A stretch of 60,192 nucleotides of DNA from assembly GCA_049610565.1 (NCBI GenBank), contig JBMYZR010000008.1, positions 1 to 60,192 of the forward strand, read 5' to 3'. The notes beneath the pieces were generated by a model that was not told the origin of the DNA, searched no databases, and saw nothing but the letters and a program-made list of their open reading frames with translations. The position numbers and the translations under genes were made by a program. This document shows positions 27,050-35,109 of the stretch, piece after piece. This DNA is from UBA8752 sp049610565 (GTDB lineage: Bacteria > Bacteroidota > Bacteroidia > Flavobacteriales_D > Sanyastnellaceae). Position 1 is the first letter of the stretch. Every line of letters begins with the position of its first letter.

Positions 27050-28003
27050 TCACTGGAATGCTGCGCAGGGGACGTGGCTGCCCTTGACGGGGCAGGCGAG
27101 AATGCCCAAGGTGAATTCGTGCGTGCTGGAGGCCGCCTGGCTCAAGGGACCGACGTTCCAATCGTACGCATAGCCGACGGTGACGTTTTCCATCAGCTTG
27201 AGGGTGAACAACCCGCTCAACGCGGTTTCATTGCGGTAGGCCACACCGAAGCGGATGACCTCATCGTAGTCGAAGAGCGCCTGCACGTCCACGGCGACCG
27301 GGGCTCCGGCCGAGAACCGCAGGGAACCCGCCGGGTGGAAGCTCCACGGTCCTTCGAGGCGGATCAATGAGCCTCCGTAGAAGCCCACATGCCGGCGGAA
27401 CCGGGTGTCCAGACCCCATTGGTCGACGGACGGTTCGATCAGGTTCTGGATGGACAGGCCCCAGAAGGTGTACTTGTTGTACGTCCACAGCCCGAAATCG
27501 AGGGTGGGCGCCAGAAGCTGGTTGGCGTTGGACGTGATGGCCGGGTCATTGCCCGCCTGGAAATCCGGCAGGATGATGTCGCCCAGGGCCAGGCGGTACT
27601 GCATGAACCCGAAGGCCGCGCCGGCGGCCAGGCGCCACCCCTGTGACATCTTCATGTGGTAGGCATAGGCGAGGTCCAGCTGCGTGAACCCGTAGGGACC
27701 GGCGCTGTCGTCCGTGACGCGCCCACCGAATCCATGGATGTTGCCGCCGGGAGACCGGGCAATCTCGCCCTGCAGGTTGGCGAAGGCCGTTTGGGGAGCG
27801 CCCTCGAAACCGGCCCACTGCTGGCGATACCCCGCCTTGAGCTCGAGGCAATCCGAGAAACCGGCAAACGCGGGGTTCTCCTGGAAGTAGTTGAACTGCC
27901 AATTGGTCCGGAGCGGCAGCTGCTGCGCCTGGGCCGTGTCGAGGCCGGTGACCAGGGCGCCGACCACCACGGCCGCGCGGATGAGGGAACGGATGCACTT
28001 CAT
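27050..28003 (-). CDS. PorP/SprF-family type IX secretion outer-membrane protein
   Basis: The 317-residue protein has a signal peptide (MKCIRSLIRAAVVVGALVTG, cleavage after AQA). The typical PorP/SprF beginning follows: LRTNWQFNYFQENPAFAGFSD, where the family has N-P-A-x-A-G, then GYRQQWAGFEGAPQTAFANL. Amphipathic strands ending in VGYAYDWNVG and STHEFTLGIL complete the barrel. It is a clear family member, closer to the SprF/PorP consensus than the copy at 20981-21883. Its ATG overlaps the stop of the CHU_C protein gene by four bases, so it is probably the export partner of that protein. The SprB-repeat gene starts 49 bp downstream. Confidence 0.92.
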   Translation of the reverse strand: MKCIRSLIRAAVVVGALVTGLDTAQAQQLPLRTNWQFNYFQENPAFAGFSDCLELKAGYRQQWAGFEGAPQTAFANLQGEIARSPGGNIHGFGGRVTDDSAGPYGFTQLDLAYAYHMKMSQGWRLAAGAAFGFMQYRLALGDIILPDFQAGNDPAITSNANQLLAPTLDFGLWTYNKYTFWGLSIQNLIEPSVDQWGLDTRFRRHVGFYGGSLIRLEGPWSFHPAGSLRFSAGAPVAVDVQALFDYDEVIRFGVAYRNETALSGLFTLKLMENVTVGYAYDWNVGPLSQAASSTHEFTLGILACPVKGSHVPCAAFQ

Positions 28004-28998
28004 CGGATGATCGCCACGTGGCCGGTTTCCGGCGGAAGGGGGAGGTCCGCGTCGTTGAGTTCGATGACGTAGTAGTACGTGCCTGGGGTCAGGGGCTTTC
28101 CGGAGCGGCCCGTGCCGTCCCAGGGCTGGGCGTAACCGAGCGAACGGTGAACCAATTGGCCCCACCGGTTGAAGACCTCCACCTTGGCGCCCGGGAAGGC
28201 GGCGATGCCGTCGATTCCCCAGAAGTCGTTGACGTTGTCGCCGTTGGGCGTGAAGCTGTTCGGCACGCTGATGGGCGAGCCGACGGTGACGGTGACCGAG
28301 CTGCTGACCTGGCAGTCCCCAATCTGGCCGTCCACCTGGTAGGTGATGGTCTCCGCCGGGGTCACGGTCGTGGTGGCGAGGTCCGGGTCCGAGAGGTAGA
28401 AATTCGGAGACCAGACGTAGCCGAATGCGGGGTCACCGCCCACCACCGACAGTTCCGCAGACGCGCCCGGTATGAGGGTGTGGTTGCAGCAAGCGTCCAT
28501 GGTCACGCCGTCGCCCTCCAGCTCGACCACCATGGCACACAGCGTGTCGGCCGGGTCGTGTTCGGTGCCGATCAGGAGGAAATACTCGGTATTGTGGTCC
28601 AATGTGGACGACTCCCACACGAGGTCATCCGTTCCGGAAATGCACGGGCCCATCGCCGTGATGGCCGCGGGGTCGCAGGGGTCACCGTTGGCCCTGACGA
28701 CCACGGCGGACAGGGTATCCGGACCGGCCGGGCCCTCGCAGGACACCTGTGAAATGCGGATTCGGGCGTTGCCGGGATTCGCGAAATCGTGGTCGGATTG
28801 GAACCGGAGAACGGCCACGTGGGTGGCGTCGATGCACTCGAAATTCAGGAGGGCGTCCGCATCAGCGAGAACGAACACCGGGGCCGGAGCCTCGGGGCAG
28901 AGCAACTGCGGGTCCGAGCAAGTCTGCGCGGAGAGCGGCATGGAGGCCATCCAGAGCGCCGATGCGCCGAGGAGGAGCCGTGTGGTGAATCTGCACAT
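28000..28998 (-). CDS. Secreted protein with Ig-like module and CHU_C (T9SS type B) sorting domain
   Basis: The 332-residue product has a signal peptide (MCRFTTRLLLGASALWMASMPLSAQ). Next is a Cys-containing domain of about 130 residues (CSDPQLLCPEAPAP ... LCAMVVELEGDG), then an Ig/PKD-like module (GASAELSVVGGDPAFGYVWSP). The C-terminal domain has PNSFTPNGDNVNDFWGIDG, VFNRWGQLVHRS, GTYYYVIELN and a terminal GHVAIIR. It is exported by the type IX route and is much shorter than the other CHU_C proteins here. It opens the four-gene cluster that continues with PorP/SprF, the SprB-repeat protein and the second PorP/SprF. A TACCTTCG box lies 11 nt upstream of its ATG. Confidence 0.88.
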   Translation of the reverse strand: MCRFTTRLLLGASALWMASMPLSAQTCSDPQLLCPEAPAPVFVLADADALLNFECIDATHVAVLRFQSDHDFANPGNARIRISQVSCEGPAGPDTLSAVVVRANGDPCDPAAITAMGPCISGTDDLVWESSTLDHNTEYFLLIGTEHDPADTLCAMVVELEGDGVTMDACCNHTLIPGASAELSVVGGDPAFGYVWSPNFYLSDPDLATTTVTPAETITYQVDGQIGDCQVSSSVTVTVGSPISVPNSFTPNGDNVNDFWGIDGIAAFPGAKVEVFNRWGQLVHRSLGYAQPWDGTGRSGKPLTPGTYYYVIELNDADLPLPPETGHVAIIR

Positions 28999-29009
28999 GG
29001 GTGTATAAT

Positions 29010-29017
29010 CGAAGGTA
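29010..29017 (-). promoter_or_regulatory. -7 box of the adhesin-PorP cluster
   Basis: On the minus strand this reads TACCTTCG, the same octamer as upstream of rlmN and the aldehyde dehydrogenase gene. It ends 11 nt before the ATG at 28998 and is the likely promoter of the four-gene cluster running down to 20981. Confidence 0.45.
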
Positions 29018-29054
29018 GCCGAGCAGGCGGCCCGCCCTCGCCGGCCGCCATCGT

Positions 29055-29063
29055 TTATCCACA
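29055..29063 (+). other. Isolated perfect DnaA box (TTATCCACA)
   Basis: The 9-mer TTATCCACA at 29055-29063 is identical to the high-affinity DnaA box. It stands alone in the 97 bp intergenic region between two minus-strand genes. A single copy can occur by chance; a role in titration or regulation is speculative. Confidence 0.3.
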
Positions 29064-29095
29064 ACGGCGGGTGTGCAGGGAACGTTGTCCGGGAA

Positions 29096-29560
29096 TCAAT
29101 CCGCGAGGGCGATGAGCACGGCGTCCTTCTCGACGGCTTCCCCTTCTGAGACGAGGATGGTCCCGACGGCGCCATCGCCCCCGGCGCGGAGGACATTTTC
29201 CATCTTCATCGCTTCCAGCACGAGCATCGGATCCCCTTCATTCACGGCCTGTCCAGGCTCGACGAGCACCTCGATCACCTTGCCGGGCATGGGGGCACGC
29301 AGCTCCTTGGCGGCAGACGCGCCCGCCTCCTCGAGGCCCATGCGCTCCATCAGCTGTTCGCGCAGGCCATGAACCACCCACCGGTCCGCAACGCCGTCCA
29401 ACAGGATGTCCCACGTGCCGTCCGCAGTGCGGTTCAGGGCCACCCGGTGGTTGCGCTGTCCGATGCGGACCCACCAGACCCCGCGTGCATCGCGGTGAAC
29501 CGTCCAATCCGCCGGGGCTTCCGGAGCGGCATTGCCTGAAGGGTCGCGGTACGTGGCCAT
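29096..29560 (-). CDS. Biotinyl carrier protein (acetyl/propionyl-CoA carboxylase BCCP-like)
   Basis: The 154-residue protein ends in a biotinyl/lipoyl domain (about 84-154) with the canonical biotinylation motif EAMKMEN; K119 is the acceptor. The upstream LRAPMPGKVIEVLVEPGQAV strand pair is typical of acyl-CoA carboxylase carriers. The N-terminal 80 residues contain a DGVWW-like beta segment similar to the small domain before biotinyl domains of propionyl/methylcrotonyl-CoA carboxylase alpha chains. The carrier shuttles carboxybiotin between biotin carboxylase and carboxyltransferase subunits, neither of which is encoded nearby. The start is the ATG at 29560, only 3 nt after a TAAATTGC box. 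Its divergent neighbour is hemW. Confidence 0.88.
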   Translation of the reverse strand: MATYRDPSGNAAPEAPADWTVHRDARGVWWVRIGQRNHRVALNRTADGTWDILLDGVADRWVVHGLREQLMERMGLEEAGASAAKELRAPMPGKVIEVLVEPGQAVNEGDPMLVLEAMKMENVLRAGGDGAVGTILVSEGEAVEKDAVLIALAD

Positions 29561-29563
29561 GGT

Positions 29564-29571
29564 GCAATTTA
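29564..29571 (-). promoter_or_regulatory. -7-like box directly upstream of the biotinyl carrier gene
   Basis: On the minus strand this reads TAAATTGC, ending 3 nt before the ATG. The related GAAATTGC on the + strand at 29587-29594 precedes the hemW ATG by 5 nt. Both would produce leaderless messages. Confidence 0.3.
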
Positions 29572-29599
29572 CCCACGAAGCCGCCCGAAATTGCAGGCC

Positions 29600-30721
29600 A
29601 TGGCTGGTCTCTACGTGCACATCCCCTTTTGCGCCCGGGCGTGCACCTATTGCGACTTCCACTTCACCACCCGGTTGTCGGACCGGCGGGCCATGGTGGA
29701 GGCGCTGATCGGCGAATTGCGGAACCAGCTCCCGGCATGGTCCGGCCACACCTTCCGCACCCTGTATTTCGGGGGCGGGACCCCCAGCCTGCTCACGCCG
29801 GCCGAACTGGCTGGGATCGCTCGGGTGGCCATGGAGGAAGCCGATTGGGCCCTCGAGGAATGGACGGTGGAAGCCAACCCGGAAGACCTCGATGACGGCA
29901 CGCTGGAGGGCATGAAGGCCGCGGGCATCGACCGCTTGAGCATCGGGGTCCAGAGCTTCCAGCCCGACGTGCTCACGTGGATGAACCGGGCCCATGGCGC
30001 CGCGGGGGCCAAAGACGCCGTGGAACGCGCAGCCAAGGCGGGGTTTGATCACCTCTCCCTCGACCTCATCTACGGCGTGCCCGTGGGCGGCGCGCAGCGC
30101 TGGAAGGCGGACATGGACATCGCGTGCGCCCTGCCGGTCGACCACTTGAGCTGCTACATCCTGACTGCAGAACCCAAGACGGCGTATGGCCACCAATTGG
30201 CCAAAGGCGACGTCTCCGCCCCCCCGGACGAGCGGGTCCTCGACGAGTATGCCGCCCTGTGCGCCACCACGCGACGCGCCGGATTCGAGCACTACGAAGT
30301 TTCCAACTTCGCCCGGCCCGGCGGCCACAGCCGGCACAACAGCGCCTATTGGAACGGAACCCCCTACCTCGGCATCGGCCCCGGCGCCCACAGCCACCTC
30401 GAGGGCCAGCGTTGGTGGAACGCGCGGTCCAATGCGCGCTACCTCAAGGCCGCGGCATCAGGGGATTGGTCGGGACAGCGGGACTCGGAATCCCTGAACG
30501 ACACGGACCGCTTCAACGAAGGCCTCATCACCGGACTCCGCCGGATCGAAGGCGTGGATCCGTCCAGCCTACTCGACCAGACCGGCCTCGATCTGCTCGC
30601 TCAGCCGGAGCTCGCCCGGCTCTTGGCGGAAGGACAATGCGAATGGGCCGACGGCCGCCTGCGCATCCCCGAATCCCGGTGGCCGATGGGGGACGCGATC
30701 ACGCTCGAGCTCATGGCGTGA
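29600..30721 (+). CDS. hemW: Radical SAM family haem chaperone HemW
   Basis: The 373-residue protein starts with the HemW/HemN-like MAGLYVHIPFCARACTYCDF, carrying CxxxCxxC at C11/C15/C18 and the extra Cys-Asp-Phe signature. It continues with YFGGGTPSLL, EANPEDLD, RLSIGVQSF and NRAHGA (family HRxH region), and ends with a HemN_C-type domain (RFNEGLITGLRRIEGVD). It lacks the N-terminal extension of true coproporphyrinogen dehydrogenase HemN, so HemW, which binds and delivers haem, is the better name. A TTG nine bases upstream could also start translation. It overlaps the convergent EamA transporter gene by 11 bp at the 3' end. Confidence 0.92.
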   Translation: MAGLYVHIPFCARACTYCDFHFTTRLSDRRAMVEALIGELRNQLPAWSGHTFRTLYFGGGTPSLLTPAELAGIARVAMEEADWALEEWTVEANPEDLDDGTLEGMKAAGIDRLSIGVQSFQPDVLTWMNRAHGAAGAKDAVERAAKAGFDHLSLDLIYGVPVGGAQRWKADMDIACALPVDHLSCYILTAEPKTAYGHQLAKGDVSAPPDERVLDEYAALCATTRRAGFEHYEVSNFARPGGHSRHNSAYWNGTPYLGIGPGAHSHLEGQRWWNARSNARYLKAAASGDWSGQRDSESLNDTDRFNEGLITGLRRIEGVDPSSLLDQTGLDLLAQPELARLLAEGQCEWADGRLRIPESRWPMGDAITLELMA

Positions 30722-31601
30722 CCTCTTCCAATGCAACCCGGGCCCTGCGGCGCTTGAGGAACACATCGAGGAAGACGCTCAGGATCAGCACCGCCGCGCC
30801 TCCGTAAAATCCGGGCGGCATGACCTCCTCCTCGCCGAAGAGGACGAGCGCCAGGAGGATGGCGTACACCGGCTCGAGGTTGATGGCCATCGCCACCGTG
30901 AAGGGGCTCAGGACCCGCATCACCTCCACGGTGATGGCAAACGCAATGGACGTGGCCACCAGACCGAGCAACAGCAGCCACCCCCAATCCGCGGAGCTCG
31001 GCCAGAAGGCGACCCCGTCGCCGGACACGAGCAGGACCCCGCCCAACACGAGACAGGCCACAGCGAGCTCCAGACGGGACACCGACAGCGACGCGGCGCG
31101 TTGGCTCCAGAGGCTGTTCAACGTGCCGAACAACGCCGCACAGAACGCGCTGATGAGGGCCAGCACCATGCCCTTGCCGTAAGTCACGTCCACCCGGTAC
31201 ATCCACCACAACCCGGTGATCGCCACCAGGCCGAGCAGCAACTCGGTCACGTCCGGCTTGCGGCGGCGCACCACCGGCTCGATGAGCGAAACGAAGAAGG
31301 GCACCGTGGCCATCACGGCCAGGGCAACGGACACCGTGCTCGCCTTGATGGAGGCGAAAAAGGTCACCCAGTGAATGGCCACGAGCACACCGGTTCCCGC
31401 CACGGGCCACCGCAAGTCGGCAGGGATGCCCGGGCCGCGGTTTCGCCACGTCATCCAAACGTGGAGGCCGAGGGCGCCAATGAGGGTCCGCCAGAACACG
31501 AGGGGGACCGCCGGAAGCGTGATGAGCTTGCCGAGCACACCGGTGAAGCCGAACACCACGACCGTGGCGTGAAGCAGCAGGATGGCCCGGGACTGCCGCA
31601 T
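30711..31601 (-). CDS. EamA-family drug/metabolite (DMT) transporter
   Basis: The 296-residue protein shows ten predicted transmembrane segments in two EamA halves (about 8-135 and 150-285). Family features include the N-terminal FGFTGVLGKLITLPAVPLVF helix with its Arg-containing loop (FWRTLIGALG) and a second-half VEVMRVLSPFTVAMAINLEP helix, the usual EamA conserved point. Members export or exchange metabolites across the inner membrane; substrate cannot be inferred. The C-terminus ends in a basic cytoplasmic tail (LKRRRARVALEE). The stop overlaps the hemW stop on the opposite strand. Its ATG lies 4 bp below the stop of the lamin-tail protein gene, so it may be the second gene of that unit. 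Confidence 0.87.
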   Translation of the reverse strand: MRQSRAILLLHATVVVFGFTGVLGKLITLPAVPLVFWRTLIGALGLHVWMTWRNRGPGIPADLRWPVAGTGVLVAIHWVTFFASIKASTVSVALAVMATVPFFVSLIEPVVRRRKPDVTELLLGLVAITGLWWMYRVDVTYGKGMVLALISAFCAALFGTLNSLWSQRAASLSVSRLELAVACLVLGGVLLVSGDGVAFWPSSADWGWLLLLGLVATSIAFAITVEVMRVLSPFTVAMAINLEPVYAILLALVLFGEEEVMPPGFYGGAAVLILSVFLDVFLKRRRARVALEEVTP

Positions 31602-31605
31602 GGAA

Positions 31606-34600
31606 TCAGTCCACCATCAACGGCAGGCTCCAACGCCGCCCGTCGACTCCGACACAGGACAGCACGTGCCATCCGGGCTTCATGCCGTCGGCGCCCAACA
31701 TCCACGGCGAACCCGCCGCCACGCGTCCGCCCGACTTCACGGCCCGGCCAGCCGCATCGCGCACCGTCCATTCGGCGATGTCCCATGCAGACTGCAGTCG
31801 CAAGGGTCCGGCCTGTCCAAACGGCACAGGGCCACCCGACAGCGGGCCGGTCAGGGCATCCCACTCCCCCACGCCGATGGTGCTCGTGTCCGGGAACACG
31901 ATGACCACCTCCTGCGTCGCCTGGTCCGTGCACACCCCGTCTTCGCTGGTGGCCGTCAGGATGACCGTGTAGGTGCTGTCCACCGGGAATTCATGCAACG
32001 GCGAGGTCGCCGTGTCGAGGGGGGAACCGTCTCCGAAGCTCCAGTAGTACGAGCCTGCGCCTTCGGACAGGTTCTCGAACGGCAGCGGGCCATTTTCGGT
32101 CTCCCAAGGCGTGGGTGCCGTGAAATCGGCCGACACCGGCTCGGAGAGGTCAAAGGCCCCGCGCGGCAGGATCGTGTAGCCGTCGAGGAAGGGCGCGTCG
32201 TCGTCGCGTTGTCCCCCGATGCCCGTCACCCCGAAAATGCCCTCCGGCGGCTCGGTGCCGAACAGGTCAGTATCGGCGTCGATGACCATCTTGTAGAGCG
32301 AGGCTCCCGTGGACACGTAGACCTCGAATTGGGGCGGGAAGTTGGTCCACTCATTCGCGTTCACGAGCTCGACGCACTTCAACCGGATCAGGTCGCTCTC
32401 AGTGGATTCGTCCAGCACGTTGACCAATTCCGGCTCCTGCAACGGCTGGTCCTCAGCGGCCAGGATGAGCGTGTCGGCCACGATTTGCGCCCGGCCCAGG
32501 AACTGCTGGATCGAGCCCCGGATGCGGACGCTGTCGCCCTCGGCCACGAGGTAGTTGAAATTGTCGACCGGGCTGTAGACCTCGATGCCCGACGTGGGGT
32601 CGATGATGGTGAAGCGCAAACCGGACGGGTAGGTGTTGAACCCGTGCACGACTCCCCGCAACTCGCAGGGAATGAGCAAACTGTCCAGCACGCCGTTGGC
32701 GTCGATGCCGCGGACATCCGCGATCGGGTAATGCGGGAAGCCCAGGTCACTCGGTGCGATTTGCACGGTCACGGAACCGATGGCGACCTCCGCTTCTCCC
32801 TGCAACAGGGTCAGCGTCAGGGTGAAGGTCTCCAGCCCCTCCGGCTCGAAATCGTCGACGATGCCCACCGTGAAGGTCTGGGCCTCGAGCCATCCCTGCG
32901 GGAACGTGATGTCCAGAGGGAAGAGCGTGCCGAAGTCGGCGACGGGCGTGGCGGTTCCACCCTCCTCGACGGCCACTTCGACCTGCACCTCCCCCACCGG
33001 CAGCGACACCGGCATTTCGATCAGCAGCACATCGCCCTCGAAGGCCACGATGTCGGATACACCGAACCCGATGGTCGGCACGGCACCCGTATCCAGCCCA
33101 CAGGGCAGGGCCTCGTGCTCCCCGAAGAAGCTGAAGGTGTTTTCCGGGTAATCCGCCCATTGCTCCTGCACGACGTTCCAATCCGGGGAACCGGTCGTCA
33201 CATCCGCATTGCGGACGAGCGTGTGGTGCAACATCGTGATGTCGTTGACCGGCCAGCCTTCGCCGGGGTTGACCCCGACTTCTCCGAGGACATCGACGAC
33301 CACGCCGTTGCGTTCGAGCGTGGTGGCGTCGTTTCCGTTGAACAGCGTCACATCGTCGAGCAGGTCGGCGAGCTGGGTCAGCTGCGGGACGGCGGAGGGG
33401 TTGACGATGGTGTACACCTCGCCGGGGCCGAGCGTCCCGGACAGGTCCACCTCGTGGTTGGGCACGTTGCTGCCGTTGTTGTAAGTCTTGACGGAGTACT
33501 CGCTGAGGTCGGCCGCGGTCGAGCCGCTCGGGTTGTAGATCTCGAGGCCCTTGCTGAACGTGGTGCCGTCGACGTATTCCGAGAAGAAGAGGTCCGTGCA
33601 CAGCCCGCTCGGGTCGCAGGCGAGAATGGACACGTCGAGCGCTTCACCGGAGAGCAGGCCGCAGGAATCGGCGGCGAGGCCGGAAACCGGCAGGCCCGCC
33701 ATGAAGGTGGTCGAATCGATCGCACCGAGGTGGCTGAATCCGTGAACCGTGTACTCGCCGAGTCCGAGCGATTCGAAGTCGTACTGGGCCGTGGAGGTGG
33801 AGTCGAGGATGTTGCCCGCCTCATCCGCGATCACGAAGAGGTAATCGGCATCCGGGCTCTGCGACGTGTAACCGAAGTGGACCAGCGTGTTGGCGAAGCC
33901 CAAGCACCCGATGGTCTCGTCCTGACCAGCTGCGGTGAGCACCGTGCCCCCGTCGCAGCTGGGGGGCAGGCAGTAAATGCGGTTGACCTCCACCGGCAGG
34001 GCGCTGAAGGCCACGCAGCCCGTCGCGGAGATGCTATCGTAGGGAGCCCCTGCGGCAATGGACGTCGGGTCGAGGTCCCCGTCATAGCTCATTCCCCAGA
34101 CGAGGCAGGGCCCGGAGGGGGATCCGGAGAAATCATAACCGAGGTTGCCCTCCCCGTCGGGCACCACGTCGATGACCTCCCCGTTGAGGTTGGTCACGAC
34201 CAAGCCATACTGGCTGTCGAGGGCGTTGGTCGACTCGAAGAAGGGCAGGAATCCGCCTGCAAGGTCGACGCACACCGTGGCCGTGCCGTCCTCGCTGCCC
34301 TGCGCCGTGATGAGGCCGCCGTCGCAATCGAGCACATTGGTGTAGCCGGGGGTCGGCTGCTGCAGGACCATCTGATCGGAGCCAAAAGCCGGCCCGCCGT
34401 CCGGAAGACGCGCCCAGGCCAAAGCGCCTCCGTTGTCGATGCCCAGCATCCACTCGTCCAACTGCGGTTGTCCGGGCGTCAGGGAGTCGATCAGGATAGG
34501 GTTGGTCTGGTCGGCGGTGCCGTAGACCACGGCGTCGAGGAGCCCGTTGGTCGTCAGCAGGGCCCCGAAGGCAAAGTCCGCGCTGTCTCCCTCGAACAGC

Positions 34601-34965
34601 GCCACGGCATCTCCCCCATCTCGGAGCAGGCCGGGCTCGAATTCGATGTCGGCACCCCCCACTGCGGGGTTGGCGAGGAGGAAGAACCCGGCCGTGTCCG
34701 TTTGGAATCCATCCAGGTCAAACGCCGCATAGGCCGTGGACGTCAGAACGCTTCCGCCCCCCTTGTAGAAGACCACGATGTGGCCATCGAGCGGTTGGTT
34801 CGGGGCGCCGAAGAGCTCCACGAATTCCAGGCTATCCGGCACGGTGTAGCTGTCGGCGTCGACCTCGTTGAGGAAGACCTCCTGGGCCCAAAGCCCCTGA
34901 GCCACAAGAAGAAAGGCCGTCAGAAGCCCGAAAACCGGGAGGGTTGGATTGTGTATGACGCGCAT
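31606..34965 (-). CDS. Large secreted protein with lamin-tail, Calx-beta-like, OB-fold (DUF5689-like) and PKD domains
   Basis: The 1119-residue protein has a signal peptide (MRVIHNPTLPVFGLLTAFLLVAQ, ending LWAQ). A lamin-tail domain (about 25-195: EVFLNEVDADSYTVPDSLEFVEL) and a second one (about 460-640: LFFSEYVDGTTFSKGLEIYNP) are visible. A Calx-beta-like segment follows (about 655-745: VEEGGTATPVADFG), then a DUF5689/OB-fold-like region (about 770-920: LRGVVHGFNTYPSGLRFTI) and a PKD domain (about 975-1030: YYWSFGDGSPLD). The last ~75 residues (WTVRDAAGRAV ... PGWHVLSCV ... SLPLMVD) look like a divergent type A T9SS sorting domain. The domain set is typical of Bacteroidota secreted proteins associated with nucleases and surface matrix; I see no catalytic domain. 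A TTG six bases upstream is an alternative start. Confidence 0.82.
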   Translation of the reverse strand: MRVIHNPTLPVFGLLTAFLLVAQGLWAQEVFLNEVDADSYTVPDSLEFVELFGAPNQPLDGHIVVFYKGGGSVLTSTAYAAFDLDGFQTDTAGFFLLANPAVGGADIEFEPGLLRDGGDAVALFEGDSADFAFGALLTTNGLLDAVVYGTADQTNPILIDSLTPGQPQLDEWMLGIDNGGALAWARLPDGGPAFGSDQMVLQQPTPGYTNVLDCDGGLITAQGSEDGTATVCVDLAGGFLPFFESTNALDSQYGLVVTNLNGEVIDVVPDGEGNLGYDFSGSPSGPCLVWGMSYDGDLDPTSIAAGAPYDSISATGCVAFSALPVEVNRIYCLPPSCDGGTVLTAAGQDETIGCLGFANTLVHFGYTSQSPDADYLFVIADEAGNILDSTSTAQYDFESLGLGEYTVHGFSHLGAIDSTTFMAGLPVSGLAADSCGLLSGEALDVSILACDPSGLCTDLFFSEYVDGTTFSKGLEIYNPSGSTAADLSEYSVKTYNNGSNVPNHEVDLSGTLGPGEVYTIVNPSAVPQLTQLADLLDDVTLFNGNDATTLERNGVVVDVLGEVGVNPGEGWPVNDITMLHHTLVRNADVTTGSPDWNVVQEQWADYPENTFSFFGEHEALPCGLDTGAVPTIGFGVSDIVAFEGDVLLIEMPVSLPVGEVQVEVAVEEGGTATPVADFGTLFPLDITFPQGWLEAQTFTVGIVDDFEPEGLETFTLTLTLLQGEAEVAIGSVTVQIAPSDLGFPHYPIADVRGIDANGVLDSLLIPCELRGVVHGFNTYPSGLRFTIIDPTSGIEVYSPVDNFNYLVAEGDSVRIRGSIQQFLGRAQIVADTLILAAEDQPLQEPELVNVLDESTESDLIRLKCVELVNANEWTNFPPQFEVYVSTGASLYKMVIDADTDLFGTEPPEGIFGVTGIGGQRDDDAPFLDGYTILPRGAFDLSEPVSADFTAPTPWETENGPLPFENLSEGAGSYYWSFGDGSPLDTATSPLHEFPVDSTYTVILTATSEDGVCTDQATQEVVIVFPDTSTIGVGEWDALTGPLSGGPVPFGQAGPLRLQSAWDIAEWTVRDAAGRAVKSGGRVAAGSPWMLGADGMKPGWHVLSCVGVDGRRWSLPLMVD

Positions 34966-35055
34966 AACCAATGGGTTGGAATCGGGCGCGAAACTACAAC
35001 GCGTCCTTGTGCCCCCGCTTTAACATGTGATGAATTCCGCGAGACGATCCGGCCG

Positions 35056-35063
35056 TATCTTCA
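35056..35063 (+). promoter_or_regulatory. -7-like box upstream of the DUF4175 gene
   Basis: TATCTTCA resembles the TAnnTTTG element (two mismatches) and ends 46 nt before the ATG at 35110. It lies in the 144 bp divergent region shared with the lamin-tail protein gene and is weaker than the other boxes listed. Confidence 0.25.
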
Positions 35064-35109
35064 GGGTTCGCGAGCCCTGAGGCGGATTCGCGGTCAATTG
35101 ACGCCCCGA

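Noticed and set aside
31582..35109. + strand open frame extending about 3.5 kb upstream of the DUF4175 start
   Set aside because: It is antisense to the lamin-tail protein, which has a signal peptide and recognisable domains; the extension has none.
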